Of a stretch of 64,000 nucleotides of DNA, positions 26,695 through 35,500 are shown one piece after another. The notes beneath the pieces were generated by a model, which saw only the letters and a program-made list of their open reading frames with translations, did no database searches and was not told the DNA's origin. The translations under genes and the position numbers were made by a program. Within the stretch, counting starts at the first letter, position 1; every line of letters begins with the position of its first letter. The stretch is from Candidatus Microbacterium phytovorans (GTDB lineage: Bacteria > Actinomycetota > Actinomycetes > Actinomycetales > Microbacteriaceae): positions 2,604,001-2,668,000 of the forward strand of contig CP119321.1 in the NCBI GenBank assembly GCA_029202445.1. The letters run 5' to 3'.

Positions 26695-26738
26695 GATGAC
26701 CGGGGGCGCGGCGACCCGAACGCCGCGCCCCCGTCATC
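26695..26738 (+). terminator. Strong intercistronic hairpin between cebE and cebF
   Basis: CGGGGGCGCGGCG (26701-26713) pairs perfectly with CGCCGCGCCCCCG (26721-26733) around the loop ACCCGAA. GATGA (26695-26699) and TCATC (26734-26738) extend the stem past one bulged C. There is no T tract. Such hairpins after binding-protein genes usually stabilise the upstream mRNA and weaken read-through, so more CebE than permease is made. Confidence 0.85.
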
Positions 26739-26785
26739 TCTGAAACCTCCCCCCGGGCATACCCTCCCCACGACGAAGGACGACC

Positions 26786-27841
26786 GTGACCACGACACAG
26801 CAGCGCCCGGCGACGCGCCCGCGCACCACAGACGACGGCCCCCGGGCGCCCCGGGTCATCTCGTTCTCCCAGAAGCTCAGCAAGTGGGACATCAAGTTCT
26901 CGCCCTACCTGTACATCTCGCCGTTCTTCCTGATGTTCGCGGTAGTCGGGCTGTTCCCCATCGGCTACACCGCGGTCATCTCCTTCATGGACTGGGACCT
27001 CGTCCGCAACTCGGGGGAGTTCGTCGGGTTCGACCAGTACGTCTGGATCCTGTCGCAGCCCCACTTCTGGACGGCCCTGCGCAACACCTTCAGCATCTTC
27101 CTGCTCTCCAGCGTCCCGCAGCTCATCCTCGCGATCTTCATCGCCGCCGTGCTCGACCGCCACATCCGCGCGAAGACCTTCTGGCGCATGAGCGTGCTCG
27201 TGCCCTACGTCGTCGCGCCGATCGCCGTCGGCCTCATCTTCAACGCGATGTTCGCCGACCAGTCCGGGTTCATCAACGGCATCCTGCAGGCGATCGGCCT
27301 CTCCGCCGTGCCGTGGCACGTCGAGCCGCTGTGGAGCCACGTCGCCATCGCCACGATGGTCAACTACCGCTGGACCGGCTACAACACGCTCATCCTGCTC
27401 GCGGCCATGCAGGCCGTGAACCGCGACTACTACGAAGCCGCCACCGTCGACGGAGCGGGGCCGGTGCGCCAGTTCTTCGCGATCACGATGCCCTCGCTGA
27501 AGCCCACCCTCATCTTCGTCATCATCACCTCGACCATCGGCGGCCTGCAGATCTTCGACGAGCCGCGCGTGTTCGACCAGTTCGGACGGGGCGGCGCCGC
27601 GCAGCAGTGGCTGACGATCACCCTTTACCTGTACGACATCGGCTGGGGTCAGTGGAACTTCGGCCGTGCCGCCGCCATGGCCTGGATTCTCTTCATCATC
27701 ATCCTGTTGATCGGCCTCGTGAACCTGGTCGTCACCAGATCGCTCGTCAGAGACGAAGGTCTGCACCGAGAACTGACCAGACGGCAGGAGCGGAAGCTCG
27801 CCAAGACGGCGAAGCAGAGCGTGAAGGAGGACCAGCGATGA
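26786..27841 (+). CDS. cebF: Cellobiose ABC transporter permease CebF
   Basis: 351 residues, MalF-like sugar permease with about six transmembrane helices after a basic 45-residue N-terminal tail. The EAA loop that contacts the shared ATPase is YYEAATVDGAGPVRQFFAIT. The start GTG 26786 has CGAAGGA upstream. The last codons overlap cebG (ATGA at 27838-27841). No ATPase gene is in the cluster; in Streptomyces the ATPase MsiK is encoded elsewhere and shared among sugar importers, and the same is inferred here. Confidence 0.9.
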   Translation: MTTTQQRPATRPRTTDDGPRAPRVISFSQKLSKWDIKFSPYLYISPFFLMFAVVGLFPIGYTAVISFMDWDLVRNSGEFVGFDQYVWILSQPHFWTALRNTFSIFLLSSVPQLILAIFIAAVLDRHIRAKTFWRMSVLVPYVVAPIAVGLIFNAMFADQSGFINGILQAIGLSAVPWHVEPLWSHVAIATMVNYRWTGYNTLILLAAMQAVNRDYYEAATVDGAGPVRQFFAITMPSLKPTLIFVIITSTIGGLQIFDEPRVFDQFGRGGAAQQWLTITLYLYDIGWGQWNFGRAAAMAWILFIIILLIGLVNLVVTRSLVRDEGLHRELTRRQERKLAKTAKQSVKEDQR

Positions 27842-28752
27842 GCGTCGGAACATCGGCATCCCTGGCGACCGTGGAAGAAGGCATCCCGACGGCGCGTGAG
27901 CGTCGCAAGGCGGGACGCACCACGCGCATCCGCGGCAGTCGGCCCGGGTTCTGGGCCTACGCGATCCTCGGCACCGTCTTCCTCTCGGCGGTCTTCCCGC
28001 TGTACTGGTCGTTCATCATCGGTTCGGGCGACTCGACCACGCTGCGCAAGCCCTTCCCCTGGGTCCCCGGCGGAAACTTCATCGACAACGCCCTCTCGGT
28101 GATCACCAACCCCGCCGTCAACTTCTGGCCGGCGTTGTGGAACTCGATCTACAGCTCCTTCCTCATCGCCGCGGCCGTCGTCATCACCTCGACGCTCGCC
28201 GGCTGGGCGTTCGCCAAGCTCCGCTTCCACGGCGGTCCGGCGCTGCTCGTCTTCGTCGTCGCGACGATGGCCGTGCCGCAGCAGCTCGGAGTCGTGCCGC
28301 TGTACATCCTGTTCAGCGAACTCGGGTGGACGGGCCAGATCGGCGCGATCATCATCCCGGCCCTCACGAGCGCGTTCGGCGTCTTCTGGATGACCCAGTA
28401 CCTTCGACAGGCGGTGCCCGACGAACTCATCGAGGCCGCCCGCGTCGACGGCGCGTCGATGATCCGCACCTTCTGGACCGTTGGCGTCACCGCCGCCCGA
28501 CCGGCCGCAGCCATGCTGTTCCTCTTCACCTTCGTCGGGGCGTGGAACAACTTCTTCTGGCCGTTCATCGTGCTCGACCGGCAGAACCCGACCCTGCCCG
28601 TGGCGCTGTCGCTGCTGCAGTCGAACTACTTCGTCGACTACTCCATCGTCCTCGCCGGGGTCATCCTCGCCACGATCCCCCTGCTGCTGCTGTTCATCTT
28701 CGCCGGCAAGCAGCTCGTGAGCGGCATCATGGCGGGTGCGGTCAAGGGCTGA
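27838..28752 (+). CDS. cebG: Cellobiose ABC transporter permease CebG
   Basis: 304 residues, MalG-like permease with about six transmembrane helices. The EAA loop is LIEAARVDGASMIRTFWTVG, and NNFFWPFIVLDRQNPTLPVA is typical of this group. ATG 27838 overlaps the cebF stop, so the two permeases are made in a fixed ratio. It pairs with CebF to form the channel that accepts sugar from CebE. The bglC start is 78 bp downstream. Confidence 0.9.
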   Translation: MSVGTSASLATVEEGIPTARERRKAGRTTRIRGSRPGFWAYAILGTVFLSAVFPLYWSFIIGSGDSTTLRKPFPWVPGGNFIDNALSVITNPAVNFWPALWNSIYSSFLIAAAVVITSTLAGWAFAKLRFHGGPALLVFVVATMAVPQQLGVVPLYILFSELGWTGQIGAIIIPALTSAFGVFWMTQYLRQAVPDELIEAARVDGASMIRTFWTVGVTAARPAAAMLFLFTFVGAWNNFFWPFIVLDRQNPTLPVALSLLQSNYFVDYSIVLAGVILATIPLLLLFIFAGKQLVSGIMAGAVKG

Positions 28753-28830
28753 AATCGGCCCCGTCGACGACCCGAGCGCCATTCGGCGGTACCCTCCATG
28801 AGCCACACTTTCCGAGAGGACACTGCGTCC

Positions 28831-30288
28831 ATGTCGCGCACCTTCCCCGACGGCTTCCTGTTCGGAGCCGCTACCGCCGCCTTCCAGATCGAGGGCGCGG
28901 CCTTCGAAGACGGCCGGACGGCATCCATCTGGGACGCCTTCTGCCGCGTGCCGGGAGCGGTCATCAACGGCGACGACGGCGACGTCGCGTGCGACCACTA
29001 CCACCGCTACCGCGACGACGTCGCGCTGATGAAGAGCCTCGGGCTGGACACGTACCGCTTCTCGGTCTCGTGGTCGCGCGTGCGCCCGGATGCCGGTGCC
29101 CTCAACCCGAAGGGCATCGACTTCTACAAGCGCCTCGTCGACGAGCTACTCGACGCCGACATCCTCCCGTGGCTCACCCTCTACCACTGGGACATGCCGC
29201 AGGCGCTGCAGGACCGCGGTGGCTGGACCGTCCGCGAGAGCGCCGACCGGTTCACCGAATACGCGCTCTCCGTGCACGACGCCCTCGGCGACCGTGTGCA
29301 GCACTGGACGACCCTCAACGAGCCGTGGTGCTCGTCGTTCCTGAGCTACACCGGCGGCATCCACGCACCCGGCCACTTCTCCGTCACGGAGGGCGTGCTC
29401 GCCGCGCACCACCTGCTGCTCGCCCACGGGCAGACGGTGCAGGCGCTCCGGGCGCGCGACGCGTCACTCGACCTCGGGATCACCCTGAACCTCACGGTGG
29501 CCGAGCCCGCCGACCCGGACAACGCCGCCGACCTCGACGCCGCGCGCCGCATCGACGGCCAGTTCAACCGCTGGTTCCTCGACCCGATCTTCCGCGGCAG
29601 CTACCCCGCCGACATCGTCGAGGACTTCCGTGCCGTCGACCCCGCCGCCATCGACGCGCTCGACGCCGCCACGCACCCCGGCGACCTCGAGGTCATCGCC
29701 ACCCCGCTCCAGGCGCTCGGCGTGAACTACTACCACGGCGAGTTCGTGGGCGGCCAGCCCGACCCTCACCCGCCGACCCCGGGCGACGCGCCCACCACGC
29801 GGCAGACGGCCTCGCCGTTCCCGTCGCACGACGGCATCCACTGGCACGAGCGCGGTCTTCCGCGCACCTCGATGCACTGGGAAGTGCAGCCCGAGGCGCT
29901 CACGACCCTGCTCGAGCGAGTGTCTACGGAGTACGCGAAGGATGCCGGTACCGCCCTCTACGTGACCGAGAACGGCGCCGCCTACGACGACGTGGCCGTG
30001 GTCGAAGACGGCGAGACCCGGGTGCACGACGCGGACCGCACCGAGTTCCTGCGCGGGCACCTCGGTGCCGTGCTCGACGCCGCCGACGCCGGAGTCGACG
30101 TCCGCGGCTACTTCTACTGGTCGCTGCTGGACAACTTCGAGTGGGCGTGGGGGTACGAGAAGCGGTTCGGCATCGTCCGCGTCGACTACGAGACGCAGGA
30201 GCGCGCGTTGAAGGACAGCGCGCTGGAGTATCGTCGGGTCATCGCCTCTCGGGCGATCGACATCCCGAACCCGCTCCTGCAGAGGTAG
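28831..30288 (+). CDS. bglC: GH1 beta-glucosidase BglC
   Basis: 485 residues, a retaining family 1 glycosidase that splits imported cellobiose to glucose in the cytoplasm. Acid/base E164 is in WTTLNEPWCS and nucleophile E380 in LYVTENGAAYDD; FLFGAATAAFQIEGAA is the standard N-terminal motif. ATG 28831 is preferred because GAGAGGA is about 10 nt upstream and the protein then starts MSRTFPDGFLFG; ATG 28798 would add 11 residues with a poor ribosome site. There is no signal peptide. It is the fourth gene of the ceb operon, as in Streptomyces. Confidence 0.93.
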   Translation: MSRTFPDGFLFGAATAAFQIEGAAFEDGRTASIWDAFCRVPGAVINGDDGDVACDHYHRYRDDVALMKSLGLDTYRFSVSWSRVRPDAGALNPKGIDFYKRLVDELLDADILPWLTLYHWDMPQALQDRGGWTVRESADRFTEYALSVHDALGDRVQHWTTLNEPWCSSFLSYTGGIHAPGHFSVTEGVLAAHHLLLAHGQTVQALRARDASLDLGITLNLTVAEPADPDNAADLDAARRIDGQFNRWFLDPIFRGSYPADIVEDFRAVDPAAIDALDAATHPGDLEVIATPLQALGVNYYHGEFVGGQPDPHPPTPGDAPTTRQTASPFPSHDGIHWHERGLPRTSMHWEVQPEALTTLLERVSTEYAKDAGTALYVTENGAAYDDVAVVEDGETRVHDADRTEFLRGHLGAVLDAADAGVDVRGYFYWSLLDNFEWAWGYEKRFGIVRVDYETQERALKDSALEYRRVIASRAIDIPNPLLQR

Positions 30289-30295
30289 CCCCGCC

Positions 30296-31309
30296 GTGAC
30301 CATCGATTCGACGCGCTCCGCCGCGACCATCGAAGAGGTGGCTGCCGTCGCCGGTGTGTCGCGCTCGACGGTCTCACGCGTCGTCAACGGCTCCACCGCC
30401 GTGAGCCCCGCCGCCCTCGAAGCGGTGCACCACGCGATCGCCGAGCTGAACTACGTGCCCAACCGCGCGGCGCGGTCGCTCGCGAGTCGCGCCACGATGG
30501 CGCTCGCCCTCGTGGTGCCGGAAGACACCACGCGCTTCTTCGGCGACCCGTTCTTCGCCGCGATCGTGTCGGGGATCAACGCCCGCCTCAGCCGCTCCGA
30601 CTATGTCCTGAACCTGATCATCGCCAGCGACGACCCCCAGGACAAGGCGACCGCCTACCTGCGCAGCGGCGCCGTCGACGGCGCGATCGTCGTCTCGCAC
30701 CACACGAGCGACACCTTCATCGACCGCATCGCCGCCGCCGTGCCCGTCGTCTTCGGTGGGCGCCCCGTGCGCGAACGCGACAGCGACTACTACGTCGACG
30801 TCGACAACGTCGCCGGCGGCCGCCGCGCCACCGAGTACCTCATCGGCACCGGGAAGCGGCGTATCGCGACGATCACCGGCCCGCTCACGATGCCCGCCGG
30901 CGTCGACCGCCTCGCGGGGTACCGGGAAGCGCTCGCCGCCGCAGGACTCGAAGAGGTCGCGGTGGAGGACGGCAACTTCACCGCCGACGGCGGCGCCGCC
31001 GCCATGCAGCGCATCCTCGACCGCCAGGTGGCCTTCGACGCGCTGTTCGTCGCCAGCGACCTCATGGCCCGCGGTGCCCTCGCCTCGCTCGGGCGCGTCG
31101 GCATCCGCGTGCCCGACGACATCGCGATCATCGGCTTCGACGACTCGCCCGTCGCGCAGACGGTGAGCCCGCAACTGACGACCATGCGGCAGCCGTCGTT
31201 CCAGCAGGGCGAGCGCATGGCCGACATCCTGCTGTCGATCCTGTCGGGCGGAAAGCCCCCGCACGTGACGATCCTCGAGACCGACCTGATCGTCCGCGTC
31301 TCCGCCTGA
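30296..31309 (+). CDS. cebR: LacI-family cellobiose-responsive repressor CebR
   Basis: 337 residues. The HTH is TIEEVAAVAGVSRSTVSRVV and the hinge NYVPNRAARSLASR; the sensor domain starts MALALVVPEDTTRFFGDPFF and includes LFVASDLMARGALASLGRVG. CebR represses cebEFG-bglC by binding TGGGAGCGCTCCCA boxes until cellobiose binds; three such boxes precede cebE. Here the gene is last in the operon, 7 bp after bglC, rather than divergent as in Streptomyces, so it should be subject to negative feedback by its own product. GTG 30296 is preceded by AGAGGTAG. Confidence 0.9.
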   Translation: MTIDSTRSAATIEEVAAVAGVSRSTVSRVVNGSTAVSPAALEAVHHAIAELNYVPNRAARSLASRATMALALVVPEDTTRFFGDPFFAAIVSGINARLSRSDYVLNLIIASDDPQDKATAYLRSGAVDGAIVVSHHTSDTFIDRIAAAVPVVFGGRPVRERDSDYYVDVDNVAGGRRATEYLIGTGKRRIATITGPLTMPAGVDRLAGYREALAAAGLEEVAVEDGNFTADGGAAAMQRILDRQVAFDALFVASDLMARGALASLGRVGIRVPDDIAIIGFDDSPVAQTVSPQLTTMRQPSFQQGERMADILLSILSGGKPPHVTILETDLIVRVSA

Positions 31310-31358
31310 CGCGAGCCGGTCGAGCCCGCGGTGGTCGGGGCTTGCATCGGTCTGAGGT

Positions 31359-31442
31359 TTCACAACTCCGGAATCGACGCTCCCCCCGGGCCCGAAGCGG
31401 GCCGCAGGGGGAGCGATCGAGGCAGCTGTCCGGAGTTGTGAA
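31359..31442. repeat. Large perfect-ended palindromic element (copy D of the AACTCC/GGAGTT family), possible bidirectional terminator
   Basis: TTCACAACTCCGGA (31359-31372) pairs perfectly with TCCGGAGTTGTGAA (31429-31442). Inside, GCTCCCCC (31379-31386) pairs with GGGGGAGC (31407-31414) and GGCCC with GGGCC. The 84-bp hairpin lies between the convergent cebR and nucleobase permease genes. Confidence 0.88.
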
Positions 31443-31466
31443 CGCCCGGGCCTGCGGAACGACCCG

Positions 31467-32813
31467 CTACTGCGGGTCGCCGCCGAGCTGGCCGATCGGG
31501 ACGATGGGTCCGCCGTCGTCGGCTCCGGTCTTGCGCCAGCGGGCGATCGCGTTGCCGCCGTGGTAGATCGCGAGCGCGGCCAGCGTACCGAGCACGATCG
31601 CGCCGAAGCTCAGGGTGCCGAGGTTCATCGTGAAGCCGGCGATCGCGATGACGAAGGCGACGGCGACCGTGTACTGGTTGACGGGGCGGGAGAAGTCCAC
31701 CTGGTTGTCCACCCAGATCTTGATGCCGATGACGCCGATGAGGCCGTAGAGCGCGGTGGTCACACCGCCGAGCACGCCGCCCGGCATCGCGAAGATGACC
31801 GCGCCGATCTTGGGGGAGAAGGCGAGGAGGATCGCCACGATGCCGGCGACCCAGTAGGCGGCCGTCGAGTAGACGCGGGTGGCGGCCATGACGCCGATGT
31901 TCTCGCCGTACGTGGTGGTGCCCGAGCCGCCGAGGCCGCCCGCGACGACCGTCGCCACGCCGTCGGCGACGAGCGCACGGCCGGTGTGGCGGTTGATCGA
32001 CGGGTCACCGGTCATCGTCGCGACGCCGCGGACGTGGCCGACGTTCTCCGCGATCAGGACGAGGACGACGGGGAGGAACATCGGCAGGGCGCCCCACGCG
32101 ACCGGGTCGCCGAAGGCGGGGAAGTGGAACTCGGGCAGGCCGATCCAGGCGGCGCTGGCGACGCCCGAGAAGTCCACGCGGCCGAGGATCATCGCCACGA
32201 CGTACCCGACGACGACGCCGAGGAAGATCGAGATGCGGCCGAGGAACCCGCGGAACAGCACCGCGAACACGATGCAGGCGACGAGGGTGATCGTGCCGAG
32301 CAGGGCGTCGGTCTGGAAGTTCTGCCACGCGACCGGCGCGAGGTTGAGGCCGATGAGGGCGACGATGGCGCCGGAGACGACCGGCGGCATGAGCTTCTCG
32401 ATCCAGCGGGTGCCGGTGGCCTGCACGAGGAAGCCGACGCCGGCGAGCAGGAGGCCCGCGACGAAGACGCCGAGAAGTGCCTGTCCGTACTGCTCCGGCG
32501 TCTCCAGCGGCTTGCCGCCGCCGGGGCCGAGGGCGAGGATCGGCGCGAGGAACGCGAACGACGACCCGAGGTAGCTGGGGAGGCGGTTGCGGGTGAGGAG
32601 CAGGAAGAGCAGCGTGCCGACGCCCGAGAACAGCAGGGTCGTCGAGACGGGGAAGCCGGTGATGACGGGCACGAGGAAGGTGGCGCCGAACATCGCGACG
32701 ACGTGCTGCGCGCCGATGGCGATCGTGCCGCCCCAGCTCAGACGCTCGTCGGGCTTCACGACGGCGCCGCGCTCGACGTGGCGGCCGTCGCCGTGGAGTT
32801 TCCAGGTGGGCAT
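31467..32813 (-). CDS. NCS2-family uracil/xanthine (nucleobase) permease
   Basis: 448 residues, about 12-14 transmembrane helices of the NCS2 fold. Signature segments: LSWGGTIAIGAQHVVAMFGA at the start, HVRGVATMTGDPSINRHTGR, GVATVVAGGLGGSGTTTYGE (the TTTYGENIG substrate motif) and LSFGAIVLGTLAALAIYHGG. The TYGENIG motif and overall length fit UraA-type uracil transporters, but xanthine or guanine cannot be excluded. ATG 32813 is chosen because GAGGAG lies about 9 nt upstream. It is next to purC, both on the minus strand, which suggests a link to nucleotide supply. Confidence 0.9.
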   Translation of the reverse strand: MPTWKLHGDGRHVERGAVVKPDERLSWGGTIAIGAQHVVAMFGATFLVPVITGFPVSTTLLFSGVGTLLFLLLTRNRLPSYLGSSFAFLAPILALGPGGGKPLETPEQYGQALLGVFVAGLLLAGVGFLVQATGTRWIEKLMPPVVSGAIVALIGLNLAPVAWQNFQTDALLGTITLVACIVFAVLFRGFLGRISIFLGVVVGYVVAMILGRVDFSGVASAAWIGLPEFHFPAFGDPVAWGALPMFLPVVLVLIAENVGHVRGVATMTGDPSINRHTGRALVADGVATVVAGGLGGSGTTTYGENIGVMAATRVYSTAAYWVAGIVAILLAFSPKIGAVIFAMPGGVLGGVTTALYGLIGVIGIKIWVDNQVDFSRPVNQYTVAVAFVIAIAGFTMNLGTLSFGAIVLGTLAALAIYHGGNAIARWRKTGADDGGPIVPIGQLGGDPQ

Positions 32814-32907
32814 GGCGATGCTCCTCAGATTCGGGGGAAGGTCGGGCGTGATGCTCGACGTCAGGTTATCTGGGAGAACCCTGGGAGCGCCGGAACGGCG
32901 CGCGCGC

Positions 32908-33801
32908 TCAGGCGGTGAGCAGGCCCAGCAGCTCGCGGTACTTGTCCGCCGTGCGCGCGACGATGTCGGTGGGAAGCTCGGGCGGCGTGCCCTCCTGGTC
33001 CCACTGGGCGGCGAGCCAGTCGCGGACGATCTGCTTGTCGAAGCTCGCCATCCGTTCGGCCGGTGTCGTGCCGGTGCGCCACGACTCGGCATCCCAGTAG
33101 CGCGACGAGTCGCTCGTGAGGACTTCGTCGGCGAGGGTGAGGATGCCGTCGGCATCCACCCCGAACTCGAACTTCGTGTCGGCGAGGATCAGCCCCTTCG
33201 CCTCGGCGATGGCGGCGGCGCGGGTGTAGATCTCGAGCGAGGCATCGCGGAGTTCGGCGGCGCGGTCGGCGCCGACGAGCTCGACGGTCTGCGCGAACGT
33301 GATGTTCTCGTCGTGCTCGCCCATCGGCGCCTTGTAGGCGGGGGTGAAGAGGGGCTCGGGCAGACGGTCGCCGTTGTCGAGTCCGGCGGGGAGCGGGATG
33401 CCGCACACCGTCTGGCTCGCCCGGTACTCGGCCCACCCGGAGCCGGTGAGGTAGCCGCGCACGACGCACTCGATCGGCTGCATGTCGAGCGCGCGCACGA
33501 CCATCGCCCGGTCGGCGACCTCGGCGGGCGGGGTCGCGCCGGCGACGAGGTGGTTCGGCACGGGGCGTCCGCCGTCGGCGCCGGCGAGCTGATCGAACCA
33601 CCAGAGGCTCAGGCTCGTGAGCAGCGCGCCCTTGTCCGGGATGCCGGGGCTCAGCACGTGGTCGAACGCGCTCACGCGGTCGCTCGCGACGACGAGCATC
33701 GTGCCGGGGGCGGTGCCGCTCTCGGAGGCGGGCCGGTACAGGTCGCGCACCTTCCCGGAGTACACGTGGGTCCAGCTGGGGAGTTCGCGCGCGTCGGTCA
33801 C
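32908..33801 (-). CDS. purC: Phosphoribosylaminoimidazole-succinocarboxamide synthase
   Basis: 297 residues. SAICAR synthase joins CAIR and aspartate with ATP in de novo purine synthesis. Motifs are SWTHVYSGKVRDLYRPA at the N-terminus, VVASDRVSAFDHVLSPGIPD, PIECVVRGYLTGSGWAEY and LILADTKFEFGVDADG. GTG 33801 is favoured: GATAAT lies exactly 6 nt upstream (33813-33808), so transcription would start near the GTG, and the resulting MTDARELPSW start fits the family. ATG 33831 would add ten residues but lies upstream of that -10. Confidence 0.93.
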   Translation of the reverse strand: MTDARELPSWTHVYSGKVRDLYRPASESGTAPGTMLVVASDRVSAFDHVLSPGIPDKGALLTSLSLWWFDQLAGADGGRPVPNHLVAGATPPAEVADRAMVVRALDMQPIECVVRGYLTGSGWAEYRASQTVCGIPLPAGLDNGDRLPEPLFTPAYKAPMGEHDENITFAQTVELVGADRAAELRDASLEIYTRAAAIAEAKGLILADTKFEFGVDADGILTLADEVLTSDSSRYWDAESWRTGTTPAERMASFDKQIVRDWLAAQWDQEGTPPELPTDIVARTADKYRELLGLLTA

Positions 33802-33807
33802 CCGTTC

Positions 33808-33813
33808 ATTATC
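33808..33813 (-). promoter_or_regulatory. -10 hexamer GATAAT for purC, leaderless start
   Basis: GATAAT on the minus strand, then GAACGG, then GTG 33801. This decides the purC start. Confidence 0.6.
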
Positions 33814-33866
33814 CCGGTCGGGTGTGGTCATCAGTGATCGCGCTCGCTCTTCGCGTGATTGCGCCG

Positions 33867-35198
33867 TCAGGCGATCAGTTCGTAACGTGCGCGGCCGCCG
33901 CGACGGCGGGTGCGTGCGGAGTCTATCCACGCGGGCGGCGTGAGCCACACCGTCGCGGACGTGCCGACGCCTTCGACATCGATGTCCCAACCATCGTCGT
34001 GCACCCGATGGTGGCAACCCGAACAGAGCAGCACCCCGTTCGACAAATCTGTCGGACCGCGATCTCGCTCCCACCATCGGAGGTGATGCACGTGGCACCA
34101 GGTGAGCGGGGCGCCGCATCCTGCACAGCCACCGTCGCGCTCACCGAGCGCCAGCTTCTGCGCGCGGGTGAAGAGCCGCTTCGCTCGACCCCAATCGAGG
34201 ATCTCGGACTCGCCTCCGAGCACGCAGGGGATGAGTTCTGCGTCAGCTGCCAGCCGGCGGGCGGCCTGTGCGCTCACGGGTACGTCGGTGCCGTCGATGG
34301 TGGCCGAGCCGTGGCCCGTGAGGAGGGTGTCGATGTCGACCCGGACGATCACCGTCGCCGACGGCCCGGTGGGGAGTGCGACGCACCCGAGTCCGTGGCG
34401 GCAGAGATCTGCAAGGGCGTCGGCCTGCAGCTGCTTCACGCTGCGCTGATCGCGCTCCGCTTCGTCGAGGTGCTCATTGCGTCGCAGGGCGTCGGTGACG
34501 AGCCCATCGATCGCCGCCCGGATCGGTGCCGCCGTCTCGGGGTCGAGCCGCGCCGTCAGCACGACCATTCCCTCGCGCTCCTGGATGACGAGCGAGCGCT
34601 CGCCGCGTCGCTCCTGCTCCCTCGGCTCGACGCCGTCGGGATCCAGATGTGCCTCAGCGCGGGCGAGCAGCCGTTGGAGTTCGTCGGGACGTAGCCCGTG
34701 GGCGCGGTCGACCAGTTGCCGCTCGGCATTATCCCGCGCGAGGGGAGTGCAGCGCGTCGATACCCGGTCGAGCAGGGCGACGATCTGCGAGGCCGCCCAC
34801 GTGCCCAGTGCGCCGCACGCCACCGCCGCACCGACGTGCGGGTGCGCCGCCGGGAGCTCCTCGCCGGTCAGCGAGCGCCGCGGCGCGGTTGCCTCTCCCA
34901 CCTGAACGAGTCGCGCCGCCTCGCCGCCCGTGGTGCCGGTAGCGGTCGCGATCATCGCGACGGGTGTGCGAAACCCCTGGCGCTTGGCGAGCGAGTCGCG
35001 GCCGAGCTCGGTGCGCGACTGCCGCGCCACCTCGGCGGCGACGGGGGCCAGCGCCGCCTCGACCTGCCGTTTGAGGGCGCCGAACGCCGCCGTGACAGCC
35101 ACGAGTTCGCCCGGGGTCAGGGCCTCGGGCGCCCGCTCGCCACCGGCTGCCGCGAGCGCGGCCAGCGCCTCGGCGATGCGATCGAGCGGGGTGATCAT
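33867..35198 (-). CDS. DUF222/HNH endonuclease domain protein (13E12 repeat family)
   Basis: 443 residues. The N-terminal two thirds is the DUF222 helical region typical of actinobacterial 13E12-type proteins (ARLDPETAAPIRAAIDGLVT, VKQLQADALADLC). The C-terminal HNH finger has CAGCGAPLTWCHVHHLRWWE, then NGVLLCSGCHHRVHDDGWD, with four zinc cysteines and the HNH His/Asn set. These proteins exist in many copies in Actinobacteria; the biological role is unsettled. ATG 35198 is 6 nt after TAAATT (leaderless). No inteins, introns or transposon ends are seen nearby. Confidence 0.88.
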   Translation of the reverse strand: MITPLDRIAEALAALAAAGGERAPEALTPGELVAVTAAFGALKRQVEAALAPVAAEVARQSRTELGRDSLAKRQGFRTPVAMIATATGTTGGEAARLVQVGEATAPRRSLTGEELPAAHPHVGAAVACGALGTWAASQIVALLDRVSTRCTPLARDNAERQLVDRAHGLRPDELQRLLARAEAHLDPDGVEPREQERRGERSLVIQEREGMVVLTARLDPETAAPIRAAIDGLVTDALRRNEHLDEAERDQRSVKQLQADALADLCRHGLGCVALPTGPSATVIVRVDIDTLLTGHGSATIDGTDVPVSAQAARRLAADAELIPCVLGGESEILDWGRAKRLFTRAQKLALGERDGGCAGCGAPLTWCHVHHLRWWERDRGPTDLSNGVLLCSGCHHRVHDDGWDIDVEGVGTSATVWLTPPAWIDSARTRRRGGRARYELIA

Positions 35199-35204
35199 GC
35201 GTCG

Positions 35205-35210
35205 AATTTA
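35205..35210 (-). promoter_or_regulatory. -10 hexamer TAAATT for the DUF222/HNH gene, leaderless start
   Basis: TAAATT on the minus strand, then CGACGC, then ATG 35198. It lies in a short AT-richer patch. Confidence 0.55.
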
Positions 35211-35250
35211 GAAGAAATGTTCGAGCGTTGATGGGAGTTATCCACAGGGG

Positions 35251-35500
35251 TGCGCGGGCGAGGACGGGGAGCGGCGTTTCGTCTCGCTGCGCTCGCTCAA
35301 CGACCGGAGGGTCGCGCTCGCTCAACGACCGGGGGGTTGCGCGGGCGAGGACGGGGAGCGGCGTTTCGTCTCGCTGCGCTCGCTTAACGACCGGAGGGTC
35401 GCGCTCGCTCAACGAACGGAAGGGTGAGCGGGCGAGGACGGGGAGCGGCGTTTCGTCTCGCTGCGCTCGCTTAACGACCGTGCGCTCGCTCAACGACCCG
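35251..35500. repeat. Second array of the CGTTTCGTCTCG...CAACGACCG element, about 88-bp higher-order units
   Basis: GCGGGCGAGGACGGGGAGCG, then CGTTTCGTCTCGCTGCGCTC, then AACGACCGGAGGGTCGCGCT and another CGCTCAACGA, repeat about 2.7 times with starts near 35253, 35341 and 35428. The last half-unit runs into the 3' end of the TfoX-like gene and supplies its TGA stop. It fills the gap between the HNH and TfoX-like genes. Confidence 0.88.

Noticed and set aside
26882..26893. AAGTGGGACATC in cebF as a copy of the CATGTCCCAC repeat
   Set aside because: It is a lone half-site inside conserved permease coding sequence (Lys-Trp-Asp-Ile) without the partner arm.
33802..33831. Longer purC start at ATG 33831
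   Set aside because: The GATAAT at 33813-33808 lies between this ATG and GTG 33801, so the ATG would be upstream of the transcript start.
33867..35198. Homing endonuclease or mobile element role for the DUF222/HNH gene
   Set aside because: No intron, intein, terminal repeats or target duplication nearby; the protein belongs to the abundant chromosomal 13E12-type family.
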